Source: Takakia lepidozioides (taxonomy: Eukaryota > Streptophyta > Takakiopsida > Takakiales > Takakiaceae). From it: a stretch of DNA of 64,000 nt. The stretch covers positions 8,000,001-8,064,000 of the forward strand of contig CM060733.1 in NCBI GenBank assembly GCA_030704615.1, in the 5' to 3' direction. Position numbers and translations under genes: made by a program. The notes beneath the pieces were generated by a model. That model made no database searches, was not told the DNA's origin, and worked only from the letters and a program-made list of their open reading frames with translations. Shown here in pieces: positions 12,240 through 23,519 of this stretch (within the stretch, counting starts at the first letter, position 1; each line of letters starts with the position of its first letter).

Positions 12240-14030
12240 CCATCATTTTCCTGTACCCTCATAATTCTTTACAATCTAACCATCCTGGTGCACCGTACTA
12301 CCCAGCTGCAACGGTATGCTGTATTTGACATTGCTCCAAGCTCTTATCCCTAATTTTACCAAAGTTGCATGCTATAGCGAGCATGTTTACATCCTCTTTG
12401 GGGAAAAAGTCACTCTGCAAAATGAGAGTTTAGAACCAGAAAGAACTTGATGCTGTTTCGGGGAGAAATGAAGAAAGAGAGATCGAGAAAGGGAGAGGGA
12501 GAGAAAGCTCACCTAGAAAACTAGAGACTCCTGTCCAAAATAGTGCCATCCCTACTTTGCAATACACCATCAACACCATCGTCACTGCACCCATCCACAC
12601 AGAGCACAATACTTCAGTCAGCCAACAGTCATTTTCTTTCTGTTCTGGCTAGAAAAGTGCAAGCTGCAGATCCTCGTGGACAAGACAGCCAGCAACTTCC
12701 CAGCAAACCCTTTTCCAGTCACCTTTCACTCTACAAGTACATCAAGGTTCTGTCATAGCTACTGTTTCCCAGGGAATGGTTAATGGATACTTGATCTTTA
12801 ACTCTCTTTCTACCAAGCAGGCTACGGCAAACAACGTCTTATGAGTACATTCTCTTTCTCCCAAGCATACCCTCATGGCTGAAACCCTATGGGCCACTCT
12901 GGAAGTCAGTTCACACCAGGACTATGCCCTGAAGAGAACATCATAGCCTGACTTGCAGCCATTGTGTACATCCCTCCCTCTATTTTCCTCTCAGTATGTG
13001 TTCTGTACTGTTTTGTCCAACCCTGCGAGGAGTCAAATTCCTTGATGAACTTGGAGCCAACAGCTTGTCAGAGAACATCTGAGTAAAGCTGCAAGCAGCT
13101 TTAGTCATGTTCCAACCATCGACCGAGCACAGTAGGATGACCTGTTAAAAGAACATGGAAGGCAACATCCATCACGACATCTTTCAGATTAAGATAAACA
13201 ACCTCTGCTCATCCTCTTGATAGTAATCACCCAAAAAGTAACTGGGACTCAGAAAATTCACGTTTTTCATTTTAAAATGGATGACTCGAAGACAGGGGCA
13301 GGTGCATACATATATTTCCAAGCAAAACAAGTGCCCGGTACCGAAAACTGTGCTGCTGAAGGCCCCAGTCGTCACAAGCCTTTTTCAGTGTATCCCATAC
13401 AGAGATCAGTGACACCACACCCAGCAGTGCCATTGGCATTTTGTACCTGCAGTCTCAGAACCCCATTTCACCATTAGCACAAACACTTCATCCTGGACCA
13501 ACAGATTACGAGTATTTTTCTCTTTCAAATCGACGTCTACAAAATTTGTCAATTGCTTCTGTTTGATGGTAAAAGAAATTGAGGGACTTTTCTCAAACAT
13601 GAACACGCCCTATTACTGTTTCAAAAAATGATGGTCTAATCCCACAAATTTTCCATCCAATTTCAAATTATTCCACAGTTCGTATGAAGGAAAATGCTGT
13701 GGCATTAACTTCCGCCACCAGGAAAAACTTCGACCAAGGGAAGTGCAACCCATAACATGCTGTAGACCAGTGGTATTCTCTTTGCAGCCTCTACCCACTC
13801 ACTAATAACAAACCCTGATTGAACAGCTAGTGTAAAGTTCAATCCCGCCAAAGGTAAGTTGGTTAATATGTCCGAGCTATGGCTGGTCTGATGAACGATG
13901 GTGCAAGGCTGCAGGATCTGTGCAATGGTGAAGCAATACAAATTACAGGCACATACATGAGGGAAGCTTAACCACCAATCTGAGAACTTGACCTCAAGTT
14001 TGTGGCTAACATTGTGGAGACCTTATCCCC
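12240..14030. other. Mostly featureless interval with one LINE tail copy
   Basis: A short LINE 3'-tail copy lies at about 12815-12865 (GGCTACGGCAAACAACGTCT). The rest shows no recognised gene. A frame at 13217-13477 contains KQVPGTENCAAEGPSRH, faintly like the end of a retroelement RNase H, but this is too weak to call. Confidence 0.4.
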
Positions 14031-14034
14031 TGGG

Positions 14035-14280
14035 CACTTTGTTCAGAGCTAAGTATGTTGCAGTTCTCCGCTCAATCTAGAGAGAAAATAGAGCTCAAAT
14101 TGAGGAGAGACGATAAATTCGCTGGACCTGAGGAGCTCGGAGGGCATGGCAAGTGGCTTTTCAGCAGCTTGTAATATATAGAGGGTGACTAACAATCCAT
14201 AGAACAGACTGCATAGGGTCACCCTAACCGGCGACAAGAATTGCCCTAAAACAAATAACATCTCCTCAACTGACAGGAGA
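14035..14280 (-). repeat. Possible solo LTR or retroelement promoter fragment
   Basis: On the minus strand a segment starting near TGTCAGTTGAGGAGATGTTA carries a TATA motif (CTCTATATATTA) and then pyrimidine-rich leader-like sequence. That is the layout of a Copia-type LTR. I see no second copy in the window and no target duplication, so the call is tentative. Confidence 0.2.
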
Positions 14281-14568
14281 TCAGGTTAAATGCCTCGGTA
14301 TTTGAAAACATCCCACCCTAAATCGAAATTGAGTTGAGGACCCTCTCCTTTACAGGAGCTGTAGATTGAGTTGAGAAACACCGACGAGACCCGCAACTGG
14401 TAATACGTTTGATGACAAGGTTTATTCTAGCTGATGCTCAACTCCTTCAGGGTTTGAGCACACCACCCGTCACCCAAAGTATATCCAAGTTACATGGTTT
14501 CTTGTCTGAATTCAGGTTGCATCTTTCCGGAGGTGGAAGATGGGGCGCAGACAGCGAAAGGGACTTAC

Positions 14569-14939
14569 AGGAAGCAAACAAATATGATAAGAACAAGGAT
14601 CAGATAGTTGCCCATATATCTCTTCACATTCTCCTCCATGCGCAATTTCGTCTGTGTGATGCTTCGTGGCCAGGAATACGTCTCTCGCGGCCCCAGCCCG
14701 CAGTCAAAAAACTCACCGGTCCACGGCACAGGCTTCCGTAATAGGTCCTCCATTGTAAGATTCCCAAATGGATTGATTTTCAGAGCCTTCGAAAACGCGG
14801 CAAACGAGCCCTGCCCTGCCATGATTGCATGATCCAGAGCACATTTGTCCAGGATTTCCAAGTACCCACTGTCTCGCAGCCATTTTTCGAATGTGGCTTG
14901 TGATAGAGATAAGGATAGTGGATTCTCCACGAAGGCCAT
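14569..14939 (-). CDS. PRA1 family protein H-like, first exon only
   Basis: The exon begins MAFVENPLSLSLSQATFEKW, the usual start of plant PRA1-H (prenylated Rab acceptor, a small ER/Golgi membrane protein acting in vesicle traffic). It runs through KWLRDSGYLEILDKC, PWTGEFFDCGLGP and KLRMEENVKRYMGNYLILV into the first hydrophobic segment. It ends at a clean donor (CT|GTAAGT, GT at 14568). An upstream in-frame ATG at 14996 exists, but the family start fits 14939. The remaining C-terminal membrane segments should lie at lower coordinates, yet none is recognisable down to the LINE at 12.2 kb. Either exon 2 is very diverged, or the gene is truncated. Confidence 0.7.
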
Positions 14940-16371
14940 TACCGTCAAAAGCGGCAATTCCTGCCCAAATTCTGTGCAAAATCCTCCCAAATTCAAAGCT
15001 TCGTACTCCGGAGACTCATGGCGAGACAGAGAGACAGAAAAACAGAAAACAGACGAAAACTGGGGAACCCAGAGGTCAGAAAAAAAAAGTTGAGAGACAA
15101 TTCTTTCACCATGCCGAATTCCCTGGAAGTACTCAAAACTTAACTAAGAGGAACACACATCTGGGTAAGAATTTTTCAACACGATCCCAACAAGCTGAGC
15201 GCAACATGCGAATTTAACTCCGAAGTCCGATCTCGACAGCATCGACGATGGAGCAGGCCGGCGACCCAATCCGTCCCTCGGTTAGGGTAACTCCGGTTAA
15301 CTCCCCGGCTTGGTCAACAGCTGGCCCTAATCGTGGTGGAGATGTGGATGGATACTGGCCTGATGGATACAAAGCATCCATGACCAACACGTGGTTAGCT
15401 CCACGCCTAACGAAGTTCTTATCCAAGTTGTTTGTGCAACAAACACTCAAACTTCACTATCAGTTGCCAAACAAACTCAACTGTCTTGCTCTTCATTCTC
15501 TTCATTCTCTCCTCTTGTATTATTAACATTTAGGATTGGAAGTGTCCTAGGCTTGTGTCATGGCTCCTGTTTTTACTTGTTGTGCAAACATTGACAATGT
15601 ATCTCGAATCCGAAGTGATATTGGTGTCTTTGGTACTAGACACATTCCACTCTCTCTTAGCGGACTTTTTCTGTGAATGTTTGAGGCCTGCTTGGTGGGA
15701 GTGATAACTTAAAAAGAGTAGTGTCAAGCTTGTGAAGCTCGATCCCGGTGAATGACTGGTGTGTCATAGGTTTTGCTCAAGAGCGAGATGAGCTATCAAC
15801 TAGAAACTTTGTTGAATTGGGTGATTTATGTTTTGTGTTGGAATTTTGATTAGGAGTATATCAGGCACCTCAAGGCTGCATGATGTTCAGGGCATGATGT
15901 GGACATGGTTCCTATATATATATATATATGATTGGTCGCAAAACATATATATATATCTATCTATCTATTAACTAGACTCTCACAAATTTTGAGGGGTCAA
16001 ATTGTCTTTAGTTGTAGAGAAGCTCACTAGGCAGTAGTGTTTTGCTCTAACAGCAAACAAATTGCAAGAGAAAAATAAAAAAAATAAAACAAACTTGTAC
16101 CTACTTAATTGATTTACCCTATTGGTATGGTTCCAAATTAATGTTCTGAATTGTTTGGGGTGCAGGAAGTATAAACCAAACTTGCATATAACAATGAGTC
16201 AATGCCTTAGGAAGTACTCCACTCTAAGATTACGACATGAGACTAATATACTTGAGGGACTGTAAACTTCATACCAACATATTTTGCTCTCTCATGCAGT
16301 ATTGTTATTAACGCACAATTAGTTTGTAGAGCAAAGTATTGAATTTAGTACATTAAGCCAAATAGGGGATC
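14940..16371. other. Intergenic region with TA and TATC microsatellites
   Basis: Divergent promoters of the PRA1-H exon (minus) and the HGSNAT-like gene (plus). It contains (TA)n runs near 15914-15928 and 15945-15956 followed by a short (TATC)n run to about 15967. Open frames at 15214-15526 have no recognised domain. Confidence 0.45.
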
Positions 16372-18129
16372 ATGACTTCCCTTGAGCAATTCACTGAACT
16401 AGACCTCTTAAGACAAGTGGAATTGCAAAGAGAGATCCTTCTATCACACTCAAAGCAAGTGGTGGGAGAACAACAAAACAATGAAGGGGCATGCTTGCGA
16501 GATAAGATGTCTGATAGAGAAATAGAGACTTGTGAGGAATCATTCAAAATGATAGTTGACGATCCAAGAGAAGAAAACATGGAACCCAATCAAGCACGCC
16601 GACTTGCATCTCTTGATGTTTTTCGAGGGTTCACAATAATAGTAATGATATTGGTGGATAATGCGGGGGGGATATGGCCAGTGATCAACCATTCACCGTG
16701 GAATGGGGTGACGCTAGCAGATTTGGTTATGCCATTTTTTCTCTTTATTGTTGGGGTAGCCATGGCTTTAACCTACAAAAGAATAACTAACAAGGTTGTA
16801 GCTACTCAATCAGTCATTATGCGTGTTATCAAGCTTTTCGCTTTAGGGGTCATGTTGCAAGGAGGATACTATCATGGTCTAGAAAATTTGAGTTATGGGG
16901 TGGATCTTAAGCAGATTCGATGGTGTGGTATTTTGCAAAGAATAGCATTTGTGTACCTTCTGGTAGCATTATGTGAGATATGGGCACCAAGAGGTATTTC
17001 TAATGGAGCGTATTTGGGTGTTTTCAAAATATACTCTCTTCACTGGGCTATGATAACAACAATCATAGTAGTTTATGTAGCGCTATTGTATGGCATCTAT
17101 GTGCCCGACTGGGAGTTTGCTCCTATTACTCCGTCTCATGTGTCAATTTTGGCACCTAGTAACACTATCAATGTCACTTATGTCAACAATATATTTTCGG
17201 ACTCTATCTCTAATCTCACTAGTGCGAGTGCAGTCTTATTTGCCTCCACATCTAATCTAACCAATGCTAGAGAGATATTTTCTAACACCATCACAAACCT
17301 TACCTACACTGATGTAGAAACTATCTTTCCAACATCTGTCTCTAATCTTGTTCATGTCAATAAAGTATTTTTTGCTTCTATTTCCAATTTAACCCATGTC
17401 AACAATCTTTTATCTGCTTCTTTATCTAATCTCGTCAATGCCAATAATTTGGTGACTCGGTCTTTCTCAAATCTCAATAACAATGTCAATAATATTCTGC
17501 TTCAAGTAAAGTGTGGAACAAGAGGGCAGCTAGGACCGGCTTGCAATGCAGCTGGCTACATAGATCGTTACTTATTGGGAATTAGTCATTTGAAAGTGCA
17601 CGCAGTGTATCAACGTGTTGTTGAGTGTAGTGTAAATTCACCAAACTATGGATCGCTTCCAGTAGGCGCTCCTGCTTGGTGTCAAGCCCCTTTTGATCCC
17701 GAAGGCATTCTTAGTTCTTTATCGGCTATGGGAAGTTGTTTCATAGGATTGCACTTCGGTCATGTTTTGTTGCATCATAAAGGACACATCCCAAGAGTTT
17801 GGCACTGGATTCTACCATCATTTGGACTTTTGGTGGTAGGGATGGCACTCAACTTCCTTGGCATGCCCATGAACAAGCCGCTATACAGTTTTAGCTATTT
17901 GTGCTTCACTGCCGGGTCTGCTGGCGCATTGCTCACAACATTCTATCTTCTTGTGGATGTGTATGGATTGAGACGACCCACGTTGCTATTAGAATGGATG
18001 GGCATGAACTCATTATTCATCTTTGTATTTGTTGCCTCCGGCGTCCTCCCAGCGATTGTTCAAGGCTTCTACTGGAGATCACCTCTTAACAATCTCATCG
18101 TTTTTATCAAAGAACATATATATTTTTGA
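16372..18129 (+). CDS. HGSNAT-like transmembrane acetyltransferase (DUF5009/DUF1624 family)
   Basis: A 585-aa unbroken frame. The core is that of plant homologues of heparan-alpha-glucosaminide N-acetyltransferase, a multi-pass membrane acyltransferase; the plant substrate is not known. Landmarks: RRLASLDVFRGFTI (about 76-89) entering the first helix, INHSPWNGVTLADLVMPFFL (105-124) with the His equivalent to the acetyl-accepting residue of the human enzyme (His107), WCGILQRIAFVYLLVALCEI, GPACNAAGYIDRYLLGI, APAWCQAPFDPEG, GLHFGH, and LLLEWMGMNSLFIFV near the end. Between helices (about residues 263-378) lies an Asn/Ser-rich repeat insertion absent from the relatives I know. The gene has no introns, unlike usual plant homologues, and is AT-rich compared with its neighbours, so a retrocopy is possible. 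A candidate AATAAA lies at 18189-18194. Confidence 0.85.
   Translation: MTSLEQFTELDLLRQVELQREILLSHSKQVVGEQQNNEGACLRDKMSDREIETCEESFKMIVDDPREENMEPNQARRLASLDVFRGFTIIVMILVDNAGGIWPVINHSPWNGVTLADLVMPFFLFIVGVAMALTYKRITNKVVATQSVIMRVIKLFALGVMLQGGYYHGLENLSYGVDLKQIRWCGILQRIAFVYLLVALCEIWAPRGISNGAYLGVFKIYSLHWAMITTIIVVYVALLYGIYVPDWEFAPITPSHVSILAPSNTINVTYVNNIFSDSISNLTSASAVLFASTSNLTNAREIFSNTITNLTYTDVETIFPTSVSNLVHVNKVFFASISNLTHVNNLLSASLSNLVNANNLVTRSFSNLNNNVNNILLQVKCGTRGQLGPACNAAGYIDRYLLGISHLKVHAVYQRVVECSVNSPNYGSLPVGAPAWCQAPFDPEGILSSLSAMGSCFIGLHFGHVLLHHKGHIPRVWHWILPSFGLLVVGMALNFLGMPMNKPLYSFSYLCFTAGSAGALLTTFYLLVDVYGLRRPTLLLEWMGMNSLFIFVFVASGVLPAIVQGFYWRSPLNNLIVFIKEHIYF
17160..17505 (+). repeat. In-frame degenerate tandem repeat in the HGSNAT-like gene
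   Basis: About seven to eight units of 14-16 residues with the pattern [S/T]-N-L-[T/V/N]-x3-N-x-[I/L/V]-[F/L]-x2-S-[I/L/F]. Successive anchors are SNLTSA, SNLTNA, TNLTYT, SNLVHV, SNLTHV, SNLVNA and SNLNNN. Several units contain N-x-T sequons. The repeat sits in the loop just before KCGTRGQLGPACNA and keeps the frame. Confidence 0.85.
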
Positions 18130-18731
18130 TTAGTACAAAAACCACGCATTAGTTTTGCACATCATTTCAATCTATTAATATTTTATCTAATAAAAAAAGG
18201 TCCAATTCCAACATGTATCAATAATTCATTCATGATTTTTTTTAAATATATATTTGAAAGAGAAGTATAATTTTATAATAATTATTTAATTTTATAATGA
18301 ATCTTTAAAATATATTATTATGAAAAACAAATTGTAATTTTTGTCATGTTAGTGTCACCAATGGTCTTAAATTGTATTATCCATGATTTGAGATGAATAT
18401 GTTTATTTTATTTATTGATTTGTAAATGTGTATATATATAGCACATCAAATTTTGTCATTGGTAAAAAAAAAAATTTAAAAAAACTTGTAACATATAAGT
18501 AATTCTCATCCAAAACACTAGGCTCAATATGTTTACGCGTGTGCGAGGATTAGTGAGACGTATTTTTCATGAACTTACGGGAACAAATATATTTGCAGAT
18601 TCTTGTGCCATATAGACACGTTTTGCATTAGGATTGGGCTTGAACAGTTGAAATCGTTAGCATGTCAGACATAAAGTTGTATGCAAATAAATTCAAATTC
18701 CTCATTGTCCAATATAAGTGTGTTTATTAAT
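18130..18731. other. AT-rich intergenic region
   Basis: Low-complexity A/T-rich sequence between the 3' ends of two convergent genes. No coding or structured RNA signal is seen. Confidence 0.5.
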
Positions 18732-19090
18732 TTATAAATTTAAATTATGAATGCCAAAATGGGACAAAAACCCGGAAATAGATTGATAGGGGTGGAAAAA
18801 AATAACCACCAACAAGGGCCAAGATGCAAAGATGAGAGAAAGATGAGTAACCAAAGTACCAAAAGATGCAACCACTAGAAGGGAAAAACTAGCAACTATA
18901 ATTTGATGAAAAAAAGAGTTGATGTCTAAACCTATAGTTTCTATTCTTTGAAATTTCACTGAAATCAGCATAGGTATATATTTCTCATTTTCACTACGCC
19001 CCAACAGGTTAGAAACAAGGGCAACACTCATCATCAGGTTTGTCGTCACAAATTGCGCAAAATAAGTTCACAACCTTAATCGTGGATGTC
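18732..19090 (-). CDS. Candidate C-terminal membrane exon of the RING-CH gene
   Basis: A minus-strand frame open to a stop at 18732, including FVTTNLMMSVALVSNLLG and a long hydrophobic stretch (IIVASFSLLVVASFGTLV, then SLIFASWPLLVVIFF). Two membrane segments after the RING-CH domain is the layout of many MARCH-type ligases, and the position and strand suit the last exon of the split gene above. The acceptor is not clear, so membership is inference. Confidence 0.3.
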
Positions 19091-19481
19091 ATTGAATGTG
19101 TAAGATTATCAAACACAAATACATATTCAATGGGGCTAGGCTTGCAAATCCCTCCATTGCACACGACACGAGCTACGATGGTATATGTGATTAGAGATCA
19201 TTGTCTAAGTTAGGTGCAAGTATTGATGAAGTTAACCATTAACTGTATCCAAATTGTTCCATAAGCTCTTGAGCTTCCCATGGACATTGAGTTTATCACT
19301 TTCCCTCTCTTTCCCATGTGCGATCGTTGAGGACCAAAAGCAGCTATTGCGAGACTTGTGTCCACAACTCAATGAATATGTGGAACAAACTTGGGGATTA
19401 ATGAACCATTTCACTTTCCAAAAACCAATTCTACAAATGCACCTTTCGTTTTAGTCCCCTTGCCTACCATTTCCGTCCCAC

Positions 19482-19556
19482 CTGCCATATATACAATGGT
19501 GCTCGCGCTTGGGCAAATGCGGCCGGCGGTGAGTAACACTCATTGCATACTTCGCA
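19482..19556 (-). pseudogene. RING-CH (MARCH-type) E3 ligase, second half of the interrupted exon 2
   Basis: Read on the minus strand from the retrotransposon border, the frame is C-E-V-C-N-E-C-Y-S-P-P and continues to LYIWQ followed by a donor (CAG|GTGGGA). The first two cysteines are the last metal ligands (C-x2-C) of the RING-CH domain. The exon's first half lies 12.2 kb away at 31788-31867. Together they make one continuous frame once the element and one copy of the 5-bp target duplication are removed. Confidence 0.75.
19552..19556. repeat. Target-site duplication, copy next to the low-coordinate LTR
   Basis: TCGCA here pairs with TTGCA at 31788-31792. The single difference is a CpG to TpG change, typical of decay after insertion. 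Confidence 0.7.
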
Positions 19557-20291
19557 TGTCGCGCACCTCACTTCGGTAAGCTCCCCTTCAAGTCATAGTT
19601 ACTCGCTTTGATGCGCGCGCCTAACTCCCAACCTGGCCACCGGGCCAACTCGGAGCCTCGGCTGCTCACCGAGACATAACGGTCCTCTTTTTTCCCCCCA
19701 GCAGACCCTCCACCAATTTGGCCCTAGTGGAAATTCCCTTTAGTTGATGGCAGTCCGGAATAGCTCCCCACTCCTTGGTCGTTTTCCGGCTCGCTCGCTT
19801 ACTCACTAGTTTTTGGTCACCAACGGGCTTGCACCGTTCTCGGGGCTACTACTCCCTATATATACTTATGTGACTGTCCGCGGGGGTTTCACAAACAACC
19901 ATGTCATTTTATGGCGAACCACCACGAAGACCCTCGATTCCCAGTGATGAGTCGCGGTGAGTTACGGCCCCATTGGACCGTGATGAGTCCCAAGACTCCC
20001 CATGACTCCCACCACAAGGTCTCCGCCCCCCATGGTGAGTCCTATGTCACCCCCACTAAGTCCCACTAAGTCCCACTAAGTCCCACTAAGCTACCGCCAC
20101 CCCTCGTGGAGCCACCCCCACCGCAACCCCGTGTGCGGGGCTCCACCTAGTGAGTGCCTCCGCCTCCTTGAGTGCTTTGGGCACTCAAGGATGCTTCAGC
20201 CCCCGCATCTATTGTTGCCACTGCCCCCACCATATGGACAACCCCTCTTGTGTCCTGACCCCCCCTGCCCTCAAAGCAAAGAGCCGCGACA
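19557..20291 (-). repeat. LTR (3' LTR of the element), 735 bp
   Basis: Nearly identical over its length to the other LTR. It begins TGTCGCGCACCTC on the plus strand and ends GCCGCGACA. A TATA motif lies at about 19857-19864. It carries four head-to-tail copies of a 10-bp CCCACTAAGT-type unit (about 20051-20090) where the other LTR has two. Confidence 0.88.
20051..20090 (+). repeat. 10-bp tandem repeat inside the LTR
   Basis: The unit (T/C)CCCACTAAG repeats four times; the matching place in the other LTR (about 30340-30360) has two. This is a copy-number difference gained after integration or carried in at replication. Confidence 0.85.
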
Positions 20292-21539
20292 CACACCCCT
20301 ACCAACAGGGAGTCGATGTCCTCATCGACTTGTCCATTTTGCAGAAACGAACATCCAAGTTGTGGCGTCCCACATCAAGGAGTTTGTTCCCGTACCATGG
20401 CATCCCATAGCAAAGAACCAAACCCCCACTTGACTCTGCTCTCCACTAGCTAGTTCGGACGACTTCCTCCAAGTCTCGGCCAAGGGTGGAGCCTCTCAAG
20501 CTCCACCTAGTGCACTCTTCTTGGCCCACTTCAGGGCCAAGGAACGATCCTCCCCGAGGATCAAATCGCCTTACTGTAACAACATTTGCTTGCGACTGCT
20601 CGTGATGCCGCTTTTGGCACCACATTGACACTAGAAGCATTCATGTCTTTTCCGAATCGACTGCATGTCCAAAACCACTGAGGGAATAACTTTGAAATGT
20701 TTGTTACTACTGCACAGTTGTAACGGATAAATTCACATTTCTAATGGCGGATAGAAGTTGCATCAATGACTCCGCAGTCGGCACAATATTCGCGGCGATT
20801 TAATTCAATTACGTAATTTTTTATTTTTTTTAAAAACAGCAATTACAAGTGGTTTTAAGCACTAGAGAACGACTCTTAACAACTAGGCATTCATTGCACA
20901 CCCTATTCAAAAATGGAATTTTTATAAGTGCTCCACATGGCTCATGACGTGGAATATTTTAATGTATTTTAGGGCTTGTGTGGCTCGTAGAGATTGTTCT
21001 AATCGTCGGATGTAAAATGATCTAAGGGTGGAAGAGTAACTTTGTCCTTTGCCTGAATTTGTCTAAGTGTTGGGAGAGGGATGGAGGCTTGAGAGAGAGA
21101 CGAACAAGTGATGCGAGAAGGACGAAGACCAAATCGAGGCTCATGTCCTGTTGTTGCAAGCGTTTATGGCGTCAAGGGCGCATTATGTGCAAATGTGGGC
21201 TCCCCTTTGTACCATGATTTGGTATTCTTCCTGATGATCACAAGGTTCTTGGGGGAATCAGCTTGGTCTTAGTAACCCATATTTTAATCTCTGCCCGCTC
21301 AGCTGCACCGTGGTGGTTCTTACGAACCAATCCCACATTACCTGACTAGAGATACAAACAACACGCACAAGAGGTCTTCTTGGGTTCATGGTCAGTCTAA
21401 TCCGCAATGGGTCATGACACAAGGTAGAGGACAATGTGGTGAGGGCACCTTCTTCTTCGAGCTATTTCAGCCTGTTTTGCCGAGATGTACTGTCGTGAAG
21501 TGCGATGCTTGCAGGGTATGCACAGTAGGGACGTGGGAT
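20292..21539. other. Retrotransposon interior without recognised genes
   Basis: Begins with the polypurine tract on the minus strand (20303-20292). A minus frame at 20446-20640 may be the end of a polyprotein but matches no domain I recognise. The rest to 21.5 kb is featureless. Confidence 0.35.
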
Positions 21540-22300
21540 GGAGGCTTTGGAGACCTATGAAGTTGCGAAGGGAGAGTTTGATAACATGGCTGAACAAGAT
21601 GTTGTCTCAAGGAACACGCTGAATCTCGCAAGATATGGCCAGCATGTGTGCGGGATGAGGGTATTGGAGACATATGAGCAAATGTTGAGAAGAGGTGCAG
21701 CCTGACCGGGTCACGTTCATTTGTGTTTGCAATGTATGTGCAAACCTGGCAGCCCTGGAGACTTGGTAAAGGGCAAAGAGGTCCATCGTGACATTGTCAA
21801 AGCTGGAACTGTACCAGATGTAACAATACCTCGTCGACATGTATGCCAAACGTGGGAGCATTCCCTTGTGGACAAGGAGTGTTTAACAATATGGCTGAGC
21901 GAAATGTGGTGTGGTGGAACGTGATGATCGCAGGACATGCACAACATGGGCGGGGATTGCGGGTTTTGGAGACCTATGAGCAAATGATGTGGGTCTAGGG
22001 GGTGAAGCCCGAGCACATTACGTTTGTTTGTGTTTGTAGTGCATGTGCGAGCCTGTTGGAGAAGGGCAAAGAGGTCCATGGTTGCATCGTCAAAGCTGGA
22101 ATTGTGGTAGATGTCATTCTGAACATGAATACCCTTCTAGATAGGGAGTGTTCAACAATATGGCTGAGCGAAATGTGGTGTCGTGGAAAGTGATGATCGC
22201 AGGACATGCACAACAGGGGCGGGGATTGTAGGTTTTGGAGACCTATGAGCAGTTGATGTGGGAGGGGGTGAAGTCCGACCACATTACGTTCAGAGAGTTC
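21540..22300 (+). pseudogene. Pentatricopeptide repeat (PPR) protein debris, tandem units
   Basis: Three successive frameshifted units, about 280 bp apart, read as PPR motifs of the PLS class: FDNMAEQDVVSRN, then NMAERNVV with MIAGHAQHGRGLRVLETYEQ, then VCVCSACASLLEKGKEVHG followed by CIVKAGIVVDVIL, and again NMAERNVVSWKVMIAGHAQQ. Such proteins bind organellar RNA. Stops and frameshifts interrupt all units, so this is dead sequence inside the retrotransposon. A near-identical fourth piece is at 24975-25130. Confidence 0.75.
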
Positions 22301-23150
22301 AAATGCCTCTCCACCATGACCTTGCTTAGCTAACCATGCCTTGCTGATGTTGTTGTCTTGCACTTGAGCTGTTTTTGGACACTGGCTGGAACATCCACAA
22401 GGCGGCTCTGCTCGAGAGAGAAATCAGCTTGAATGCAGGGGCAGATTTTGAGATCACAATCGCCACTCAAAACGTTGTTCTTTGCACCGGCATGGCATGT
22501 CAGCATGCATATCAACCCAAACTCATTACTCCGTGAGCCTTCCACTGCCGGAGTGTGCCCATTCAAGCCAGATCTTCGAAACGCAGGGATGGAACGGGGT
22601 TTTGAAACCAGCATTGCCTAACTGGATACCCAATTCCGCTCCGCATCTTGGTCCATTAATCTGCTGCACATTGTGAAGTTTTCTGCCCGTTCACCGCAAG
22701 TTGAAGAAGGAGTATTCTTAAAACAGGGTACTCATAATCTGAAAATGGCTCCAGCTTATGTTGCTTGAGTGCGAATATGAATGTGGTTGGCTTGGCAGCT
22801 TTACATCTGGTCCATCCCACTCGATATAATGAGCAGGTTCAGCTTGACTTCTCTCACACAAAAGACGCTGCCAAGATGGGGTTTGCTGCCCTAGATGACT
22901 TCCCGTCGTTGTTCTGGGCTGCAACATACAATTAATCTGGCCCATGGCGAGGGGCCTTGTCTTCCACCAATCATCTGTACCAATCACCAGTCCTGTGAAA
23001 CTATTTTTGTGGCAGTTTGTAAGCAGTGGGCAGCGATGGTGGGCTGTTGTAGGATTTGATGAACTCAATGTCGTGTACTGACAACAACCCCTCATCTCTT
23101 ATGCAAGCATTCAACAAGCCAAGTTGACTGCAGAGCATATTCAGCCCCCC
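22301..23150. other. Retrotransposon interior, nothing recognised
   Basis: Unique-looking sequence between the PPR debris and the next open frame. No domain, RNA or repeat is recognised in either strand. Confidence 0.35.
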
Positions 23151-23519
23151 ACGTTTCTAGTTGCCTAATGTTCTTCATCTCCTGGGCAGAGCATTTTCCA
23201 GGGTCTCCATCTGTGATGACACACTATCTTCTCATGTGGTTCAGCTTCTGGTCTTGCTCTTGTTTGCACCACCCCAATGAAGGGCAGTTCCCACCTGCTT
23301 GATTCTCTCTATATGGTTGTCTTGGGTCTTGGCAGGGTTTCCCACAACCGCCTTTCCTTTTCAGACTGCCAGTCATCAGCCTCGTTCTCCAATGCTTCAC
23401 TTTCTTCCCAAGTGAAGTGCTCTCCTCTTTTATGCTTCAACGTCCCTGCAGGTGTCTTTTCCTTCATCTCCCGTGGTGCTTTCAATGAATGAGCACTGAT
23501 TTACATCTGTTGGCAACAC

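Noticed and set aside
13217-13477. Frame with VPGTENCAAEGPSRH resembling the end of a retroelement RNase H
   Set aside because: Only one short motif, with no neighbouring RT or integrase sequence.
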